Source: an uncultured Lachnospiraceae bacterium
Lineage (GTDB): Bacteria > Bacillota > Clostridia > Lachnospirales > Lachnospiraceae
Assembly (NCBI GenBank): GCA_951800685.1
Contig: CATOJY010000036.1
Span: 1 to 35,034 of the forward strand
Reading direction: 5' to 3'
DNA: 35,034 nt
In this document: positions 32,705-35,034 of the stretch, in pieces
Position numbering within the stretch: the first letter of the stretch is position 1
Layout of the letters: each line of letters starts with the position of its first letter
Position numbers and translations under genes: made by a program
The notes under the pieces: model-generated
Told to the model about the DNA's origin: nothing
What the model saw: only the letters and a program-made list of their open reading frames with translations
Databases searched by the model: none

Positions 32705-33160
32705 CTACTCACCTGCTTTCTTCTGATTTAAGATCTCATAAATCGGATATTTCACTTGATAGGTATCACCCTCCACAATGACTTGTATTGCTTTACGCTC
32801 TGCAGCATTAATCACAATCGGTCCTTTCAAGTTTACCGACATCTGTGTCAGATCTTTGGGTACTGTCACAGTCACAAGCACAAGCATATCTTCCTGTTTA
32901 AGTTCCCCCAGATTGTTTAACAACTCATCGTCAGCTTCTGGATTATAATCCGGACACACCCGAAGAGGATCCATAACCGGCATGGCAAAAGCAGGTTCCT
33001 GGATAGACTGCAGCCAGTGAATGGAATCTGAGCCTTTCTCCTCATCATGAATTAATGCGAAATCTTTCAGATCCGGAAATCCAATAATCCCTTTGGGAAA
33101 GTGGATCATTTTATCATCGTCTACTACAATCTTACCAAACACTTTTGTTGTAATCTGCAT
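32705..33160 (-). CDS. fliW: Flagellar assembly factor FliW
   Basis: FliW (151 residues) binds either flagellin or CsrA. When flagellin builds up in the cell it takes FliW away, freeing CsrA to stop flagellin synthesis. Family blocks are visible: ITTKVFGKIVVDDDKMIHFPKGIIGFPDLKDFALI, LQSIQEPAFAMPVMDP, DMLVLVTVTVPKDLTQMSVNLKGPIVIN and the YQVKYPIYEIL end. It lies downstream of flgL by 93 bases and next to csrA, the same order as in B. subtilis. The SD (GAGAGG) is about 10 bases before the ATG. Confidence 0.97.
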   Translation of the reverse strand: MQITTKVFGKIVVDDDKMIHFPKGIIGFPDLKDFALIHDEEKGSDSIHWLQSIQEPAFAMPVMDPLRVCPDYNPEADDELLNNLGELKQEDMLVLVTVTVPKDLTQMSVNLKGPIVINAAERKAIQVIVEGDTYQVKYPIYEILNQKKAGE

Positions 33161-33253
33161 ATTCTACCATCCTCTCTCAATTATGGCATTGTTCCGATCC
33201 TCGGCCATACTGCTGCAGTCAAATTACCAGATGCATGGCCATACGGCCTGGTT

Positions 33254-34813
33254 TTAAATATAATTCATCAAATTAGTCTGCATGATCTTACCAGTTGCCA
33301 TAAGCGCTGCCTGGTAAGTCAACTCAGAACTGGACAATTCTACCGCCACCTGCGTAATATCGATACCCTCATTATCTGTCTGCAGCTCCTTAAAAGTCTC
33401 CTTCTGATTGCAAAGTCTCTGTGTAATCAGATCAAGGCGGCTTCCTCTTGTCGCATTGTTGGTAATCGCCAGATCGTTATCATCCCTGTACTTCTGATAT
33501 TTTGTAATCTGATTTTCAAACTTCTTCTGAATGTTCTCACGGATATAAGTGTCCGCTTTCTTAGCGCCTTCAAGCTGCGCCGAAAGATCCTTGTAAGCCG
33601 GATCATCTTCCGGAAGATCCTTCATCTTCGCCTCGATATCACTGACCTTCGTTTCAATATCTTTAAGCTGTTTCATGCTCTGCTGATAGAAATCATCCAT
33701 ATCACGCTGTACATTGTGTGTGAAGACCTCGTCTGTCACTGTATTCACCTGGATCTTCTGGTTGAATCCTACATCATAATAAATATCCTGGTCTTCGTCT
33801 GTTGTATTGTAAGCGATCTTCTTATCATTTCTGTTCTCTGTGCATTTGAAATAATGCACAGGATTGATATCGCCCTCTTCCCACTCGGACTTACTATAGG
33901 AAACCTGGAAACTGTCACCCTCCTTAAAGTTTGCCTTGTAATACTCCTCGCTAAATACCAGTTCTCCTGTTGACGGGATATACGCAATTCCTTTCTCCGT
34001 GCCATTCGCAACTGCCTTATAAGCATCTTCTGCTTTTTCATATGGTGTAGCATTGATATCTGTAATGGCAGCGCCGTTTTTGGTCAGTTCTGGTATAACA
34101 GGATTTCCATCCTTATCTTTACCATCCACATTATCATAAGACAAACGGAAACGGTACAATGTGTTGTTCGTCACATACTGCTCATAACTTTCACCTGCCT
34201 GCGGACCTGCGCCTCCATTGACACCGTTCAGAGAATTCTGTCCATCGGCCAATACACTAAAATCTGTGTAGCTGATCGTGCTGATATTCTCAAATCCAAT
34301 ATCTTCCTGAATATCATACGATACTGGGGCTTTCTCCCGGTCACGCTCCATCTGCGCAATATCTTCAGCTGAGAAAGTAATCGCCGTATCAGTCCTAAAA
34401 CCAGAGAAAACATAGCGCCCTGCATAATCCACATTACCACTCGCGTAGAACTCCTTAGTGAGGGACTTCATCTGCTCCAGAATGATGCTCAGATCTTCTG
34501 AAGTCAGATATTTGTTCGCAGCGCCTGTAGCCTGTTCGTACAAATCCTTCAAAACCTGATCCAGCGTAGTCAGCGCATCTGCAGTCACTGTCAGCCACTG
34601 GTCTGCATCCTTCGCATTTTTATCATGATACTGTGTCGCACTGGACACGTTACTCCTCAAACGTAATGCCCGAATTGCCACCACCGGATCATCAGAAGGC
34701 CTCACGATTTTACTCTGATTGGTCATCTGATTCGTCAGCTTATCTTCCAGAATCTTATTCTGATTGATATTATACAGCGAATTATTCCGCATGATCTTAT
34801 TCGTCATTCTCAT
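33254..34813 (-). CDS. flgL: Hook-filament junction protein FlgL (HAP3), enlarged
   Basis: FlgL joins hook and filament. The N-terminal ~145 residues (MTNKIMRNNSLYNINQNK; RPSDDPVVAIRALRLRSNV; YAGRYVFSGFRTDTAI) and C-terminal ~75 (SRLDLITQRL; DITQVAVELSSSELTYQAALMATGKIMQTNL) are typical. At 519 residues it is longer than most FlgL (about 300-400): the middle (about 150-440) is an extra domain with a DKDGNPVI motif (234-241) and a coiled coil (370-440). FliD here also has DxDGNPVI and a coiled-coil insertion, so the two may share a surface element. The start is at ATG 34813 (SD GAGAGG ten bases away); ATG 34807 is possible. flgK is probably off-window to the right. Confidence 0.95.
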   Translation of the reverse strand: MRMTNKIMRNNSLYNINQNKILEDKLTNQMTNQSKIVRPSDDPVVAIRALRLRSNVSSATQYHDKNAKDADQWLTVTADALTTLDQVLKDLYEQATGAANKYLTSEDLSIILEQMKSLTKEFYASGNVDYAGRYVFSGFRTDTAITFSAEDIAQMERDREKAPVSYDIQEDIGFENISTISYTDFSVLADGQNSLNGVNGGAGPQAGESYEQYVTNNTLYRFRLSYDNVDGKDKDGNPVIPELTKNGAAITDINATPYEKAEDAYKAVANGTEKGIAYIPSTGELVFSEEYYKANFKEGDSFQVSYSKSEWEEGDINPVHYFKCTENRNDKKIAYNTTDEDQDIYYDVGFNQKIQVNTVTDEVFTHNVQRDMDDFYQQSMKQLKDIETKVSDIEAKMKDLPEDDPAYKDLSAQLEGAKKADTYIRENIQKKFENQITKYQKYRDDNDLAITNNATRGSRLDLITQRLCNQKETFKELQTDNEGIDITQVAVELSSSELTYQAALMATGKIMQTNLMNYI

Positions 34814-34875
34814 GGCTTATCATCCTCTCTTCTCAATTCTAACTTCATCTTCTTCTGCCATACCCGATCTGAACA

Positions 34876-34916
34876 GGAAGAATCGGCGCCCCTGGCGAGA
34901 TTCTTCCGGAGATGAT
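34876..34916. repeat. 41-base hairpin repeat, copy 1
   Basis: GAAGAATC (34877-34884) and GATTCTTC (34899-34906 region) pair around GCGCC-CCTGGCG. The same 41-base unit returns at 34994-35034 with two substitutions. It lies in the flgL upstream region, which has no gene visible in any frame. Confidence 0.8.
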
Positions 34917-34948
34917 TTAGTTATTCCTGGGCTGCGTTCTTTGCTGCC

Positions 34949-34963
34949 CTAGTATAACTTCAT
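34949..34963 (-). other. Possible 4-residue leader ORF (MKLY)
   Basis: An ATG at 34961-34963 behind a strong AGGAGGA SD is followed by three codons and a TAG. It lies between the two hairpin repeats, upstream of flgL. It may be a remnant or a leader peptide; it is too short to judge. Confidence 0.2.
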
Positions 34964-34993
34964 CTCTCTCCTCCTACTCCTTACCACAATGCG

Positions 34994-35034
34994 GGAAGAA
35001 TCGACGCCCCTGGCGAGATTCTTCTGGAGATGAT
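34994..35034. repeat. 41-base hairpin repeat, copy 2 (at window edge)
   Basis: Same unit as 34876-34916 with A for G and T for C at two positions, keeping the GAAGAATC/GATTCTTC stem. The window ends with it, so more copies may follow. Confidence 0.8.

Noticed and set aside
33161..33253. GGCC-GTAT-GGCC hairpin between flgL and fliW as terminator
   Set aside because: Short stem, no T-run, and the gap is small; flgL, fliW and csrA look co-transcribed.
1..35034. Insertion sequences, phage genes, tRNA or rRNA
   Set aside because: No transposase, integrase or RNA gene signature was seen on either strand.

Overview
The window looks like a flagellar and flagellin-glycosylation locus of a motile Clostridia member, most likely a Lachnospiraceae species. 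The four flagellins have the N-terminal signature of CBir1-type Lachnospiraceae flagellins, Shine-Dalgarno (SD) sequences are strong AGGAGG types, and the flagellin promoters fit the Gram-positive sigma-28 (SigD) consensus. All assignments come from reading sequence and motifs; no database search was run.

Layout. 1-1.8 kb: end of an off-window unit (terminator), then a FliD-like protein on the + strand behind a leader with three stem-loops. 1.8-5.1 kb (- strand): biotin-dependent carboxyltransferase subunit, UDP-galactopyranose mutase (glf) and a small helix-turn-helix protein coupled to glf. 5.4-10.5 kb (+ strand): three glycosyltransferase (GT) family 2 proteins with TPR tails, a short DtxR/MntR-type regulator, a tandem 75-bp repeat array and a CgeB-like GT. 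10.5-18.4 kb (- strand): a run of six GT genes, including a GT-methyltransferase fusion, leaving a divergent promoter region. 18.5-21.7 kb: an 800-residue DUF4422-TPR-CgeB fusion (+) and a GT2 (-). 21.8-26.9 kb (- strand): four flagellin genes, each with its own SigD promoter and structured leader. 26.9-30.8 kb (- strand): flaG, fliD, fliS and a FlgN/FliT-like gene. 31.1-32.4 kb (+): another CgeB-like GT. 32.5-34.8 kb (- strand): flgL, fliW, csrA. The last ~160 bases carry two copies of a 41-base hairpin repeat.

How it fits together. FlgL, FliD, FlaG, FliS and flagellin build the filament. FliW and CsrA form the known flagellin homeostasis switch, and the four flagellin leaders plus the flaG leader each show a 5-bp hairpin with an ANGGAN hexaloop, the expected CsrA target. 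Twelve GT genes around the flagellins, plus glf (UDP-galactofuranose supply), suggest a complex, possibly furanose-containing glycan on the filament. No nonulosonate synthesis or maf genes are in the window.

Most interesting: (1) a second stem-loop shared by the four flagellin leaders, with an invariant self-complementary CGUACG loop and compensating stem changes; (2) the 75-bp tandem units upstream of a CgeB-like GT, each combining a hairpin, an SD, a start codon and a terminator-like hairpin; (3) GT2-TPR proteins beside a DNA-binding protein, recalling Listeria GmaR.
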